Notes: generated by a model from the sequence alone, not told the origin. Counted from the first letter of the stretch, positions 1-9,282 are shown. The stretch: 64,000 nucleotides of DNA from Lacibacter cauensis (GCF_007830055.1 NZ_VLLE01000002.1:631953-695952), one strand, 5' to 3'. Translations and numbers: made by a program.

Positions 1-216
1 TTCAATAATGGCATATTGTTCGGCATAATCGGCTATTAAAATTTTCAGGTAGAGTGTACGGCTGCCGAATTCATCCCATTGCGGATGGATATAATAGTTG
101 TAAACCGTTTGGGAAAATTCAAATTCAGAATACTGGCGACCGAAAAAAGGAGATCGTTCGTCTTCTTCACTCGTATAAATGTGGCGCCAGTTATAAAAAG
201 GTTCAATATCGTGCAT
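1..216 (-). CDS. Conserved hypothetical protein, 3' end cut by window edge
   Basis: Reading frame open from an ATG at 216 to the window edge (72 codons seen). It begins MHDIEPFYNWRHIYTSEEDE and is rich in Tyr, Phe, Trp, Glu and Asp, with no signal peptide or membrane segment, so it is probably a soluble cytoplasmic protein. The N-terminus resembles a short hypothetical protein common in Chitinophagaceae (family recalled, not searched). The function is unknown. Confidence rests on the protein-like composition and the uninterrupted frame. Confidence 0.6.
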   Translation of the reverse strand, partial: MHDIEPFYNWRHIYTSEEDERSPFFGRQYSEFEFSQTVYNYYIHPQWDEFGSRTLYLKILIADYAEQYAIIE

Positions 217-287
217 ACCTCAAATCAACAACAATCATTTAGCGATTGTTGCTGCAAATTTCAAATTTGCACGTAAAAGAAAAAATA

Positions 288-539
288 TTAATTCTCGTTC
301 GACTCGTTGTAGTAGTTTGCCATTTGCAAAAGCGTGCAGGGGTGCACGTAATTAAACAGGGTTGTGCTGATGAGTTCGGCAAGCTCCCTGCGGTTTACAC
401 AAAACGCTTCGCTGCTGAGTGATAGTTTGTATGCATGAATTTTGTGATACGCAAGAAATGCAAGACGACTGGTGTGATCTTCGTTGAGGGTGAATGATTC
501 TGCAATGTGAGCATGATCATCGTAATAATGGCGTTTCAT
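288..539 (-). CDS. Small hypothetical protein, 83 aa
   Basis: An 83-residue frame starting MKRHYYDDHAHIAESF. It is His- and Tyr-rich at the N-terminus, with a leucine-rich middle (residues about 26-75) that could be helical. No signal peptide, membrane segment or motif I recognise. It lies in the same direction as the flanking genes, with about 70 bp to the next gene and 114 bp of non-coding sequence upstream. Composition looks protein-like, but I cannot name a family and it could be spurious. Confidence 0.45.
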   Translation of the reverse strand: MKRHYYDDHAHIAESFTLNEDHTSRLAFLAYHKIHAYKLSLSSEAFCVNRRELAELISTTLFNYVHPCTLLQMANYYNESNEN

Positions 540-653
540 CGGACTGAAAGATTTTGGTTTACAGATAGTGGATGCGATTACAACGTAAATGTAAACAGGA
601 AAATTGCCTTCGCCTGTAGTAAAACGTCGACTCTTTTGTAAATAAATGAAGGA

Positions 654-1604
654 CTATTGCTGCTGTTGCTGCTGCTCCTCTTCCAACGCCAGCTGACGAT
701 CAGCCTCTTTTTCGGTTTCGGATACAATCATTTGTACATCATTTACCTCTTCAAACACATGCCCATCTTCGTAACCAACCGAAACATAAACTGATAAGGT
801 TTGGCGGGAAATGCCTTTGAAGGTGCCTTTTACCGGTGAGCAATCATTAAAATTACGGCCTACAGCCAATTTAACGTGGTGCGAGGTTGCCCATACGTTA
901 TTGGTTGGGTCAATACCCGACCAACCCAATTGTGGTATGTAGGCCTCAACCCAGGCATGCGTTGCACCTTCGCCACGCATGCCGTTTTTGTTGGGACAGA
1001 TATAACCGCTTACATAACGGGATGGAATGCCCATGCTCCGTAGTAATTGCAAAAGCACATGTGCAAAATCCTGGCATACACCGCTGCGGTGTTGCAGAAT
1101 CTCATCAACCGTTGTTTCAATATTGGTAATGCCTTTAATGTATTTGAACTGCGAAAAAATATAGGCTGAACAGGCTTCCACAATCTGCATCACCGTTTTA
1201 TGTTCACAAGCTAACTCATCAAGAATATGCTGCAATGCCTGCGTAGCTTTAATTTCTTCGGGCCGTGATAATTCAAGTAAATGAAAATCGTTTTCAATTA
1301 ACGTAAGCAACTCTTCTCTGCTGCTGTTTACATCCGGAATTGTTTCCAGGCCGATGGTACGAACCACTACCCTGCTGTCGATAACCAGTGAGGTGTGCGC
1401 ATCCAGCACGCTGAAATCCGCACAACGGTTTCCCCAATAATCGATAAAGAAAAAAGGTTCCGGATCGGAAGAAATGGTTACATCTTGCTGCAGAATTTCC
1501 TGCTGGGCAGAGGCAACCGGATAAATACGGATTTGGTTTACACTTTCCTTTACAGGGCGGCTGTAATGATATTTTGTTACGTGCTGTATTTTAAAAACGG
1601 GCAT
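654..1604 (-). CDS. Transglutaminase-like cysteine protease-fold protein
   Basis: 316 aa. The N-terminal part (residues 1-80, MPVFKIQHVTKYHYSRPV) matches the bacterial transglutaminase N-terminal beta domain. The core domain carries the papain-like triad: Cys in HRSGVCQDFAHV (about 175), His in GATHAWVEAYIP (about 215) and Asp in GIDPTNN (about 232). The family cleaves or forms peptide bonds; the substrate here is unknown. It ends in an unusual run of Glu and six Gln. It is the last gene of a trio with the alpha-E and ATP-grasp genes upstream, a widely conserved neighbourhood thought to make or process a peptide. Confidence 0.88.
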   Translation of the reverse strand: MPVFKIQHVTKYHYSRPVKESVNQIRIYPVASAQQEILQQDVTISSDPEPFFFIDYWGNRCADFSVLDAHTSLVIDSRVVVRTIGLETIPDVNSSREELLTLIENDFHLLELSRPEEIKATQALQHILDELACEHKTVMQIVEACSAYIFSQFKYIKGITNIETTVDEILQHRSGVCQDFAHVLLQLLRSMGIPSRYVSGYICPNKNGMRGEGATHAWVEAYIPQLGWSGIDPTNNVWATSHHVKLAVGRNFNDCSPVKGTFKGISRQTLSVYVSVGYEDGHVFEEVNDVQMIVSETEKEADRQLALEEEQQQQQQ

Positions 1605-1614
1605 TCAGTTGATA

Positions 1615-2556
1615 CTATGTGTACGAGAAAAATTGTTGACCGAGCATGTATGAAAAATTCAAAAGATCGGTTTTTGTGTCCTGCAAAAAGCGCTGCAATG
1701 TAACTTGTTTAATGGAGCTTTCGTCTGCAAATTTTATACGGCTGTAAATGCGTCCAAACTCACGGTACATCGCTTGTTTTTGCGGAGGCTCATTATCTTC
1801 CAATACATCTTTTAAATATTTTTCTGTACGTGACAGGGAATACACAACCGAACGTGGGTATAAATGATTGAGCATAGCTTGGTGCAAGACGTTGGAGTTG
1901 ATGTTGCTGCCCTGGTAACTTTTCAGGTGTAACTCATAGCCAGACAAAGAGAACAAAAGATTACGCCAGAACAGAATGTCTTTAGTATCGTCGAGGTTAA
2001 AACCAATTTGCTCGAAATGTTTGGTTGTTACATCGGTGGTAAGTATAGCTCTTTCGATGAAACGGCCAAGGCTCATAAAGTTCCAGCCCATACCACGGGG
2101 CATGGTTGTATCGGTTACACCTACGTATGTAAGGCAAAGCTTTAAAAAATGATCAAGTGTAGGTAAAGCTTCCGAACCGGTAAGTTTTTTATCGAGGCCG
2201 GCCTGGTTAACGGTGTGGTAAATAAGATTTACTTCTTCCCATACTTCTTTGGTTATATGATCCTGCATGCCACGGGCATTCTCTCTTGCTTTGGTGATAA
2301 TGCTACGCAACGAATTTTGGTTTGATGGACGCATGATGAGGTATTGCAAGGAATCTGCCGCAGAATATTCCATTGCTTTTACTTCATCGGACGTTAATGT
2401 ACCAAACATTTCCAGCACGGGTTTCCACGAGTACACACCATGTGGTCCTTTATCGAGCGAAATAATATAATTCGTCAGCAATACACGCAACAAACCTTCG
2501 GCCCGTTCCATATAACGGTTCATCCAGAACATTGAATCGGCAACACGGGATAACAT
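1615..2556 (-). CDS. Alpha-E domain-containing protein
   Basis: 313 aa, the usual length for the all-helical alpha-E family (DUF403), starting MLSRVADSMFWMNRYMERAE, the characteristic N-terminus with its conserved Arg-Tyr-Met-Glu-Arg-Ala stretch. The protein is helical throughout, without signal peptide. Its biochemical role is unknown; in many bacteria it is encoded beside a circularly permuted ATP-grasp protein and a transglutaminase-like protein, as here. The gap to the downstream gene is only 10 bp, so the two are very likely co-transcribed. Confidence 0.9.
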   Translation of the reverse strand: MLSRVADSMFWMNRYMERAEGLLRVLLTNYIISLDKGPHGVYSWKPVLEMFGTLTSDEVKAMEYSAADSLQYLIMRPSNQNSLRSIITKARENARGMQDHITKEVWEEVNLIYHTVNQAGLDKKLTGSEALPTLDHFLKLCLTYVGVTDTTMPRGMGWNFMSLGRFIERAILTTDVTTKHFEQIGFNLDDTKDILFWRNLLFSLSGYELHLKSYQGSNINSNVLHQAMLNHLYPRSVVYSLSRTEKYLKDVLEDNEPPQKQAMYREFGRIYSRIKFADESSIKQVTLQRFLQDTKTDLLNFSYMLGQQFFSYT

Positions 2557-2710
2557 GTATGATGTTTGATTTTTGATTTATGATTTTGTTTCTGGTTTCA
2601 AGTTTCCGGTTTCTGGTTAGGGGGCAATTTTGAGGATTTTCCTACCTGTAACTTGCAACTGGCAACCTGTAACTTTTCTTCTTTCGTACTTCCAACTTTG
2701 TACCTTGTAC
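2557..2710. repeat. Intergenic stretch with degenerate short repeats
   Basis: Between the ATP-grasp and alpha-E genes the sequence is T-rich and repetitive: related words such as ttgatttttgatttatgatttt, tctggtttcaagtttccggtttctgg, and gtaacttgcaactggcaacctgtaactt recur with small changes. It contains no reading frame. This looks like slippage-type, low-complexity intergenic DNA of a kind common in this phylum. No promoter box was evident. Confidence 0.45.
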
Positions 2711-4156
2711 TTAATCGATGACCCAGGTGTCTTTACTTCCGCCACCCTGCGATGAGTTTACAACGAGCGAACCTTCTTTGAGTGCAACACGTGTTAAACC
2801 ACCGGGAACAATTTTTACACCATCGGGTCCGCATAACGCATACGGACGCAGATCGACATGTCGTGCTTTCAATTGCCCATCAATAAAACAGGGAACAGTT
2901 GACAACTGAATAATGGGCTGTGCAATAAACTCTCTGGGGTTCTTTTCAATTTCATTTTTGAACAAACGTATTTCCTCGTCCGTTGCTTTATTGCCCATCA
3001 ACATACCATAACCGCCACTTTGGTTGGTACGCTTCACCACCATCTTGTGCATATTGTCGAACACGTGTTTGCGTTCGTCTTCATTGCTCATCTGGTAGGT
3101 AGGTACATTCTGCAGAATGGGTTCTTCGTTGAGATAGTATTTGATCATAGCAGGCACATAGGCATACACCGCTTTATCATCCGCCACACCGTTGCCCACT
3201 GCATTGGCTAACGCAACAGTTCCTTTCCGGTACGCACCCATAATGCCGGGCACGCCCAACATACTATCAGGTCGGAACAACAACGGATCCATAAATTCAT
3301 CATCAATGCGGCGATAGATCACATCTACCTGTTGCAGACCACCGGTTGTTTTCATGTACACTTTATGGTTATCAATCACAAGGTCTCTTCCTTCAACTAA
3401 CTGTATTCCCATTTGCCGTGCAAGAAAGGTATGCTCGTAATACGCCGAATTGTACACACCTGGTGTAAGCAACACCACAGTGGGTTTGCTTACTGCACGT
3501 GGTGACAATGCCATTAAGTTGTTGTGCAGCAACAATGGGTAATTATTCACCATGCGTACATTCGCCTTCGCCAACAAATCGGGGAACAGGCGTTTGGTTA
3601 CTTCCCTGTTTTCTAACATGTACGATACACCTGATGGTGTACGCAGGTTATCTTCCAGGATGTAGAAGGTTCCATCTTCGCCACGAATCAAATCAATACC
3701 GGAGATGTGTACATAAATATCATGCGGTACTTTAATGCCCGCTACTTCACGCAGGTAATGCTGACAGGATGCAATCAGTTCGGCAGGAATAACTTTGTCT
3801 TTAATAATCTGCTGTTCACTGTAAATGTCTTTTAGAAAAAGATTCAACGCTTTTAACCGTTGTGTAATGCCTTTTTCTACATGATCCCATTCGGCAGCAG
3901 TAATAATGCGGGGCAGAATATCAAAAGGAAAAATGCGTTCAATGCCGGCATTATCGCTGTACACGGTGAAAGTAATACCCTGGTTCATGAATAATTCAGC
4001 CGCCAGTTTATCTTTCAGTTTCAGTTCGTCAATACTGTGTGTACGCAACGCCTCCATCAACTTTTGATACGGTATACGGATCTCTCCGTTCTGCTGCATC
4101 TCATCAAACAAAGCAGGGTTTGTGTGATAGTTTTGTATCAGGGTTTCGCTGTTCAT
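2711..4156 (-). CDS. Circularly permuted type 2 ATP-grasp protein
   Basis: About 481 aa from the ATG at 4156; an upstream in-frame ATG at 4198 would add 14 residues that do not look conserved. The sequence matches circularly permuted ATP-grasp proteins: RGEDGTFYILEDNLRTPSGVS near residue 170, RRIDDEFMDPL, VKRTNQSGGYGMLMG near 390, and HVDLRPYALCGPDGVKIVPGG near the C-terminus. ATP-grasp enzymes ligate a carboxylate to an amine through an acyl-phosphate, so a peptide-like ligation is expected; the substrate is unknown. First gene of the trio with alpha-E and transglutaminase-like proteins. Confidence 0.92.
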   Translation of the reverse strand: MNSETLIQNYHTNPALFDEMQQNGEIRIPYQKLMEALRTHSIDELKLKDKLAAELFMNQGITFTVYSDNAGIERIFPFDILPRIITAAEWDHVEKGITQRLKALNLFLKDIYSEQQIIKDKVIPAELIASCQHYLREVAGIKVPHDIYVHISGIDLIRGEDGTFYILEDNLRTPSGVSYMLENREVTKRLFPDLLAKANVRMVNNYPLLLHNNLMALSPRAVSKPTVVLLTPGVYNSAYYEHTFLARQMGIQLVEGRDLVIDNHKVYMKTTGGLQQVDVIYRRIDDEFMDPLLFRPDSMLGVPGIMGAYRKGTVALANAVGNGVADDKAVYAYVPAMIKYYLNEEPILQNVPTYQMSNEDERKHVFDNMHKMVVKRTNQSGGYGMLMGNKATDEEIRLFKNEIEKNPREFIAQPIIQLSTVPCFIDGQLKARHVDLRPYALCGPDGVKIVPGGLTRVALKEGSLVVNSSQGGGSKDTWVID

Positions 4157-4262
4157 GCTGGATTTTAGTGTTAATAAAAAAGAGTTGCGTTCGCACATGA
4201 ATTTGTACGGCAGGCAACTCTTCGCCCAATTTAGGGAAAAAGCAGAGACGCTGATGAAAAAA

Positions 4263-5600
4263 TTATCGATTCGTCAATAAAAAATCTTTCAGTTGTTCAA
4301 ACGAAGGATCGATGCATGTGGATTGCTTCGGCAGATCAATAATCGCTTTTACTGATTCGGGTAATGGTATTGTTTGATGTAACACCGGTTCTACCACATC
4401 ATAAAACTTTACCGGGTGTGCTGTTTCAAGGAACATTCCTTTCGATGCCTGATGTTGTTGAAGATATTGTTCCAATGCCAGGTAACCAACAGCACCATGC
4501 GGATCGAGGGTATAACCTGTTGCATCAAACACACGCTTCATAGTTTGTTTTGTTGCTTCATCAGTAATGCTTATACTGCTGAATTTTTCTTTCAACTGCG
4601 GAACCTGCTGATGAAATAATTCGAGGATGCGTACAAAGTTACTGGGGTTGCCTACATCCATGGCATTGCTGATGGTGGCAACAGCAGCCTTGGGTTGGTA
4701 TTGCTGACTTTGCATGTAATTCGGTACTACATCGTTGGCATTGCAGGCTGCAATGAAATGCTGCACCGGTAAACCACTCATGTGTGCTAAGATGCCGGCA
4801 CAGATATTACCAAAGTTGCCGCTTGGTACACAAATAACTGGTGGCTGGCCCCCAACCCCTGAAGGGGTGCAAATCCATTGTTTGTAGGCAAAGAAATAAT
4901 AAAACTGTTGTGGTAACCATCTTGCTACATTAATGGAATTAGCTGATGTAAGAAATAATTGTTTGTTGAGTTCTGCATCTGTAAACGCCTGCTTCACCAT
5001 TTGCTGACAATCATCAAAAGTTCCATTTACTTCCAATGCATGAATGTTTTTGCCAAGCGTGGTGAGTTGTTTTTCCTGCACACTGCTTACTTTACCGCTG
5101 GGGTAAAGTATCACTACATCCACTCCTTCCACATCATAAAAACCATTGGCAACAGCACCGCCTGTATCGCCGCTGGTAGCAACGAGTACAGTAACCTTAC
5201 CGGTCTGGCCGCTTTGAGTGGCCTGACCTTCACGAACAAATTGCCCCAGACATCTGCTCATAAAACGTGCGCCCACATCTTTAAACGCCAGTGTTGGTCC
5301 GTGAAATAATTCAAGCGAAGAGATGTTATCTGTTACCGGTACCAACGGGATGGGAAAGTTGACTGTTTCAGACACGATGCGCATCAGTTCCTCTTCCTTT
5401 ATCTCGTTACCCACATACGGCTTAATCACACGAAAAGCAATTTCTTCGTTGCTGATGTGTTCGATATTGTTGATTAAATCTTTATCAATCTGTGGAATGG
5501 TTTCCGGAAAATACAATCCTTTATCAGGTGCCTGTCCGAGTATGGTTGCTTCCTTAAACGAAGCAATGGGCGATTGTTTATGTAAACTGTAGTACTTCAA
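4263..5600 (-). CDS. thrC: Threonine synthase
   Basis: 445 aa. Converts O-phosphohomoserine to L-threonine using pyridoxal phosphate, the last step of threonine synthesis. The cofactor lysine is in FHGPTLAFKDVGARF (about residue 107), followed by ATSGDTGGAVANGF, the phosphate-binding turn, and VPSGNFGNICAG further on. The length fits the family. Third gene of thrA-thrB-thrC, separated from thrB by 136 bp that hold an imperfect palindromic repeat, so its expression relative to thrAB may be tuned. Confidence 0.96.
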   Translation of the reverse strand: MKYYSLHKQSPIASFKEATILGQAPDKGLYFPETIPQIDKDLINNIEHISNEEIAFRVIKPYVGNEIKEEELMRIVSETVNFPIPLVPVTDNISSLELFHGPTLAFKDVGARFMSRCLGQFVREGQATQSGQTGKVTVLVATSGDTGGAVANGFYDVEGVDVVILYPSGKVSSVQEKQLTTLGKNIHALEVNGTFDDCQQMVKQAFTDAELNKQLFLTSANSINVARWLPQQFYYFFAYKQWICTPSGVGGQPPVICVPSGNFGNICAGILAHMSGLPVQHFIAACNANDVVPNYMQSQQYQPKAAVATISNAMDVGNPSNFVRILELFHQQVPQLKEKFSSISITDEATKQTMKRVFDATGYTLDPHGAVGYLALEQYLQQHQASKGMFLETAHPVKFYDVVEPVLHQTIPLPESVKAIIDLPKQSTCIDPSFEQLKDFLLTNR

Positions 5601-5631
5601 TTTGAAAAAGTTTTTTGTTGTTTGAATTTGA

Positions 5632-5714
5632 ACGTCATATCGAGGACCGAGATATCTCTGCAGTTACAGCCATCATCAATTTTTAGAGACCTCTCCTTCG
5701 TCGAGGTGACGGGA
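5632..5714. repeat. Imperfect dispersed palindrome between thrC and thrB
   Basis: Two arms, cgtcatatcgaggaccgaga and agagacctctccttcgtcga (extending into ggtgacg), are roughly reverse complements across a spacer of about 35 bp. A related copy of the right arm lies near 53240-53266 (gagatgtttcctgcgtcgac followed by atgacg). Two similar copies in one window suggest a dispersed palindromic family of the REP or small MITE kind. In the thr transcript it would fold as an intergenic hairpin. Confidence 0.5.
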
Positions 5715-5736
5715 GAATTTTCGTACCTCGTCCTTC

Positions 5737-6663
5737 TTACTTCGTACTTATCTCACTCACTCCTTCCTGTGCAATCGATGTAACATATGTCTTATAATCG
5801 ATGCCCAGGCGCTGAAACACTTCCTGCATAATGGCTTCCACACTTTTTGCCGTTGCTTCGTTTGTGCTCAGCATAAAAATCGATGGACCGCTGCCGGAAA
5901 TACCACCACCCAATGCACCTGCCTCTTTGCTTCTTGTTTTAATTTCATCAAAACCCGGAATTAAAATACTGCGTACGGGCTCAATGATTACATCTTCCAG
6001 GCTGCGGCCGATAAGGTCTGTATCACCTTTTTCAAAACCGGCTACCAAACCTGCAATATTGCCCCATTGTTTAATGGCATCTTTCAGCAATACTTCTTTG
6101 CGGAGTATTTGCCGTGCATCGCTGGTCTTTACTTCTATCTGCGGATGTACTACTGTTACAAACAAGGATGGTGAGTTAAGCGGCACAATATCCAGCGGAT
6201 GAATCGAACGGATAAGCGTTACACCACCTGTTATGCATGGTGTAATATTATCGGCATGTTTTACACCACTCGCCAGCTTTTCACCATTCATGGCAAACTG
6301 CACCAACTCATCTTTCGTAAAGCGATTGTCTAATAACAGATTTGCTGCAACAGCTGCGCCTGCTGCACTGGCCGCACTGGAACCAAGGCCACTTCCCGGT
6401 TTAATCTGTTTTTCAATTTCTACTTCAAAACCAATGTTTCCGCCAAGCTTCTCCATGATCGACAGTAACACTACACCAGCCACATTTTTTTCGGCTTCGG
6501 TGGGTAAGTTGTAATCGTCTTTGTTGGTGATGACAACTTTCGGTTCATCGATTAACTTCAGTTTCATGATATCGTAGGGCTCTTTCAGGGCCATACCTAA
6601 AATATCGAAACCGCAAACGAGGTTGGCAACAGTGGCCGGACATTTCACTACTACTTCTTTCAT
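5737..6663 (-). CDS. thrB: Homoserine kinase
   Basis: 308 aa, a GHMP-family kinase that phosphorylates L-homoserine with ATP to O-phosphohomoserine. The ATP-binding motif KPGSGLGSSAASAAGAA lies near residues 88-105, and the C-terminal GHMP motif GALGGGISGSGPSIFML near 250-266. Typical length, cytoplasmic. It follows thrA with only 5 bp between the stop of thrA and its start, so the two are surely co-transcribed and probably translationally coupled. Confidence 0.96.
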   Translation of the reverse strand: MKEVVVKCPATVANLVCGFDILGMALKEPYDIMKLKLIDEPKVVITNKDDYNLPTEAEKNVAGVVLLSIMEKLGGNIGFEVEIEKQIKPGSGLGSSAASAAGAAVAANLLLDNRFTKDELVQFAMNGEKLASGVKHADNITPCITGGVTLIRSIHPLDIVPLNSPSLFVTVVHPQIEVKTSDARQILRKEVLLKDAIKQWGNIAGLVAGFEKGDTDLIGRSLEDVIIEPVRSILIPGFDEIKTRSKEAGALGGGISGSGPSIFMLSTNEATAKSVEAIMQEVFQRLGIDYKTYVTSIAQEGVSEISTK

Positions 6664-6668
6664 CAGAA

Positions 6669-9110
6669 TTATTTTTGAGCTGCTCTTAATATATCTGCAA
6701 ATACACCACTGGCTGTAACTTCAGCACCGGCTCCGGCACCTTTCACCACCATCGGTTGTTCTTTATAACGATCGGTATAGAATAACACCACGTTGTCTTT
6801 ACCGTACAAATGATAAAGATCGTGTTGCGGCGGAATATGCTGTAAGCCCACACCTGCTTTACCATCGGCAAAGCTTGCTACAAATTTCAGCTTGCAATTT
6901 TCTGCATGAGCTTTATCATAGATGGCTTTAAAATGTGCTTCTTCTTTTTTCATGGCTTCATAAAAATTGGCAACACTGCCCTGCATGCAACTGTCGGGCA
7001 GGAAACCATTGCAACTGATCTCTTCCATTTCCATCTGCACTCCTGCTTCACGTGAAAGAATAAGAATCTTGCGCATTACATCAGTACCACTCAAATCCAA
7101 ACGTGGATCGGGTTCGGTATATCCTTCGTCCTGTGCCTGTTTCACCACATCAGCAAAGGGTCTGCTGCCATCGTAGTTGTTAAACACAAAGTTGAGTGTG
7201 CCGCTCAACACGGCTTCCATGCGATGTACACGATCGCCGCTGCGCATCAGATCGTTCAATGTACCAATGATGGGCAAGCCTGCACCAACATTTGTTTCAA
7301 ACAAAAACGGCGCATTAAACTCGGCCGAAAGATGTTTCAGTTTTTTATAGTTGCTTAGTTGCGATGAGGCCGCTACTTTATTACACGCCACCACCGCAAT
7401 ACTTTTTTCGAGCAGCGATGCATATACATCGGCTATAGCTGCATTGGCAGTTACATCAACAAAAACTGAGTTTCGCAAATTGCGTTTAATGATCGATTGT
7501 ACAAATGCCTGCAGATCGGCTTGTTCTGCATTGGCTAAACTGTCTTCCCAATTCGCTACATTAATGCCGTTTTCATCAATCAACATTTTGCGGCTGTTGC
7601 TTAAACCAACAATGTTTACCTGTAAACGTAATTGCTGTTCAAGAAAAATTTGCTGTTGCTTTAACTGATCGAGTAATTTCTTGCCTACATTACCGGTACC
7701 TACTATAAAAAGGTTTACCTGTTTCTTTGTTGTTTCAAAAAACTCTTCGTGTAAAACGTTGACTGCTTTGCGTACATCGGCTGCTGCAACAACTGCAGAA
7801 ATATTTCGTTCGGTAGAACCTTGTGCAATTGCACGGATGTTGATACCGTTGCGCCCAAGTGCAGAAAACATGCGTCCGCTGATACCGGTGTGATGACGCA
7901 TTTGATCGCCTACCAATGCCACGATCGATAATTGTTCTTCGATCTGCAAGGGTTCAACTTTATCGCTGTTGATCTCGTATTCAAATGCTTTGTCTACCAC
8001 TTCTTTTGCACGACCAGCAGAAGCTGCATCTACACCCACACAAATACTATGTTCAGAAGAACCTTGTGTAATAAGAATAACATTGATTTGTGCATTGGCT
8101 AAAGCAGCAAACAAACGGCTGCTGAAACCGGGAATACCAATCATACCACTTCCTTCCAAACTTAACAGTGCAAGTGAGTTGATGCTTGATATACCGGTAA
8201 TAATATTGCTCGATTCTGATTTGAATTCAATCACCGTTCCATGATCATTCGGTGCAAATGTGTTCTTGATCCACGTAGGAATATTTTTCGACAACACCGG
8301 TTGAATGGTTGGCGGATAGATCACTTTTGCACCAAAGTGCGAAAGTTCCATTGCTTCCTGGTAAGAAATGGAAGGGATGATCTTTGCATTGGCAACCCAA
8401 CGTGGGTCGGCTGTCATCATACCACTTACATCAGTCCATATTTCCAAAGCACCTGCATCCACAGCTGCTGCAAGAATAGCAGCTGTATAATCAGAACCAC
8501 CACGACCTAATGTAGTGGTAATCTGTTCTGCATTGGCTGCAATAAAACCGGGTACAACAATCAGTCTGGCGTTCGATTGCTGTACGTATTCTTTAATCTG
8601 CTGGTTGGTTACTGCAAAGTCAACAGCAGCATTACCGTAGTTGGCATTGGTGCGGATGAGTTCACGTGCATCTTTCCAAACAGATGCAACACCTGCATGA
8701 TTTAATGCAGCGTTGATGATGGTAGATGAAAGCAACTCACCATAGCTTACCAGTTTATCTTTTGTGCGTAAAGATGATTCGCTGAGGAGATAAATGCCGT
8801 TACAGATATCTTCAATTTCGTTGCAGTATTTCTTCACCATACTCAGTACACTGCTTTGATGCTGTACAGGTATGAGTGCTTTCACTGCTTCGAGATGTCT
8901 TGTTTCAATCTGCTTTAAGAGTTCTTTGTACGATTCATCGTCTGCAGCTGCTTTTGCACCGCAGTTTAATAACAGATCGGTTGTGCCGCTCATGGCACTT
9001 ACCACTAAAAATAAATTATTGTGTTGGAGCTTTTCTTTTACAATGTCAGCAACCTGCTTCATTGCTTCTGCACTTCCCATTGAAGTGCCGCCAAATTTTA
9101 AAACCAGCAT
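6669..9110 (-). CDS. thrA: Bifunctional aspartokinase / homoserine dehydrogenase
   Basis: 813 aa, a fusion catalysing the first and third steps from aspartate to homoserine. The aspartokinase domain starts at KFGGTSMGSAE (residues 5-15) and includes TTLGRGGSDYTAA near 200. Two ACT-type regulatory segments follow (about 305-455), the usual site of allosteric threonine feedback. The homoserine dehydrogenase domain begins with the NAD(P) turn FIVGTGNVGKK (about 470) and includes GTLNFVFNNYDG. First gene of the thr operon; 85 nt upstream ends a Thr-rich leader peptide, implying transcript-level control by charged tRNA-Thr. Confidence 0.97.
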   Translation of the reverse strand: MLVLKFGGTSMGSAEAMKQVADIVKEKLQHNNLFLVVSAMSGTTDLLLNCGAKAAADDESYKELLKQIETRHLEAVKALIPVQHQSSVLSMVKKYCNEIEDICNGIYLLSESSLRTKDKLVSYGELLSSTIINAALNHAGVASVWKDARELIRTNANYGNAAVDFAVTNQQIKEYVQQSNARLIVVPGFIAANAEQITTTLGRGGSDYTAAILAAAVDAGALEIWTDVSGMMTADPRWVANAKIIPSISYQEAMELSHFGAKVIYPPTIQPVLSKNIPTWIKNTFAPNDHGTVIEFKSESSNIITGISSINSLALLSLEGSGMIGIPGFSSRLFAALANAQINVILITQGSSEHSICVGVDAASAGRAKEVVDKAFEYEINSDKVEPLQIEEQLSIVALVGDQMRHHTGISGRMFSALGRNGINIRAIAQGSTERNISAVVAAADVRKAVNVLHEEFFETTKKQVNLFIVGTGNVGKKLLDQLKQQQIFLEQQLRLQVNIVGLSNSRKMLIDENGINVANWEDSLANAEQADLQAFVQSIIKRNLRNSVFVDVTANAAIADVYASLLEKSIAVVACNKVAASSQLSNYKKLKHLSAEFNAPFLFETNVGAGLPIIGTLNDLMRSGDRVHRMEAVLSGTLNFVFNNYDGSRPFADVVKQAQDEGYTEPDPRLDLSGTDVMRKILILSREAGVQMEMEEISCNGFLPDSCMQGSVANFYEAMKKEEAHFKAIYDKAHAENCKLKFVASFADGKAGVGLQHIPPQHDLYHLYGKDNVVLFYTDRYKEQPMVVKGAGAGAEVTASGVFADILRAAQK

Positions 9111-9178
9111 ATAAGATAAACGTTAAATGATCAGTAGAGTTTCTGTTCTTGCAGCAATATGTGCCCTTGGGGTAATAT

Positions 9179-9249
9179 GGTACTATACAATCCGCTTAGC
9201 GGATCGTAGTTGTAAACGTAGTTGTACCTGTAGCCGAAATAGCTACCGG
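9179..9249 (-). promoter_or_regulatory. Leader RNA structures ahead of thrA
   Basis: Three pairings are visible in the thr leader transcript. (1) A hairpin at 9227-9249 inside the leader reading frame: CCGGTAGC pairs with GCTACAGG with one mismatch. (2) A 9-bp stem ACGATCCGC / GCGGATTGT with loop TAA, which is the leader stop codon. (3) GGTAC (9224-9228) with GTACC (9179-9183), enclosing stem 2. A segment ACCATAT (9175-9181) could also pair imperfectly with the thrA start region. Stalled or moving ribosomes on the Thr codons would switch these folds. Which fold is productive is not decidable by eye. Confidence 0.5.
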
Positions 9250-9282
9250 AGTGGAGATTGTATGTACAACTGTCTGTTTCAT
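9196..9282 (-). CDS. thrL: Putative threonine-operon leader peptide, 28 aa
   Basis: A complete 28-codon frame between the upstream terminator and thrA. It has 10 Thr (codons 4, 8, 11, 18, 20, 21, 22, 24, 25, 26) and 3 Ile (9, 15, 27); the last third reads TGTTTFTTTIR before TAA. Such density of Thr and Ile codons directly ahead of thrA is the signature of a leader peptide read by the ribosome to sense tRNA-Thr (and perhaps tRNA-Ile), as known for the E. coli thr operon. The stop codon sits in the loop of a stable hairpin. The name is by analogy; I see no clear T-tract terminator after it, so the mechanism is open. Confidence 0.72.
   Translation of the reverse strand: MKQTVVHTISTPVAISATGTTTFTTTIR

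Noticed and set aside
8241-8510. Plus-strand frames opposite thrA
   Set aside because: Shadow frames of a well-supported 813-residue enzyme; composition is not protein-like.
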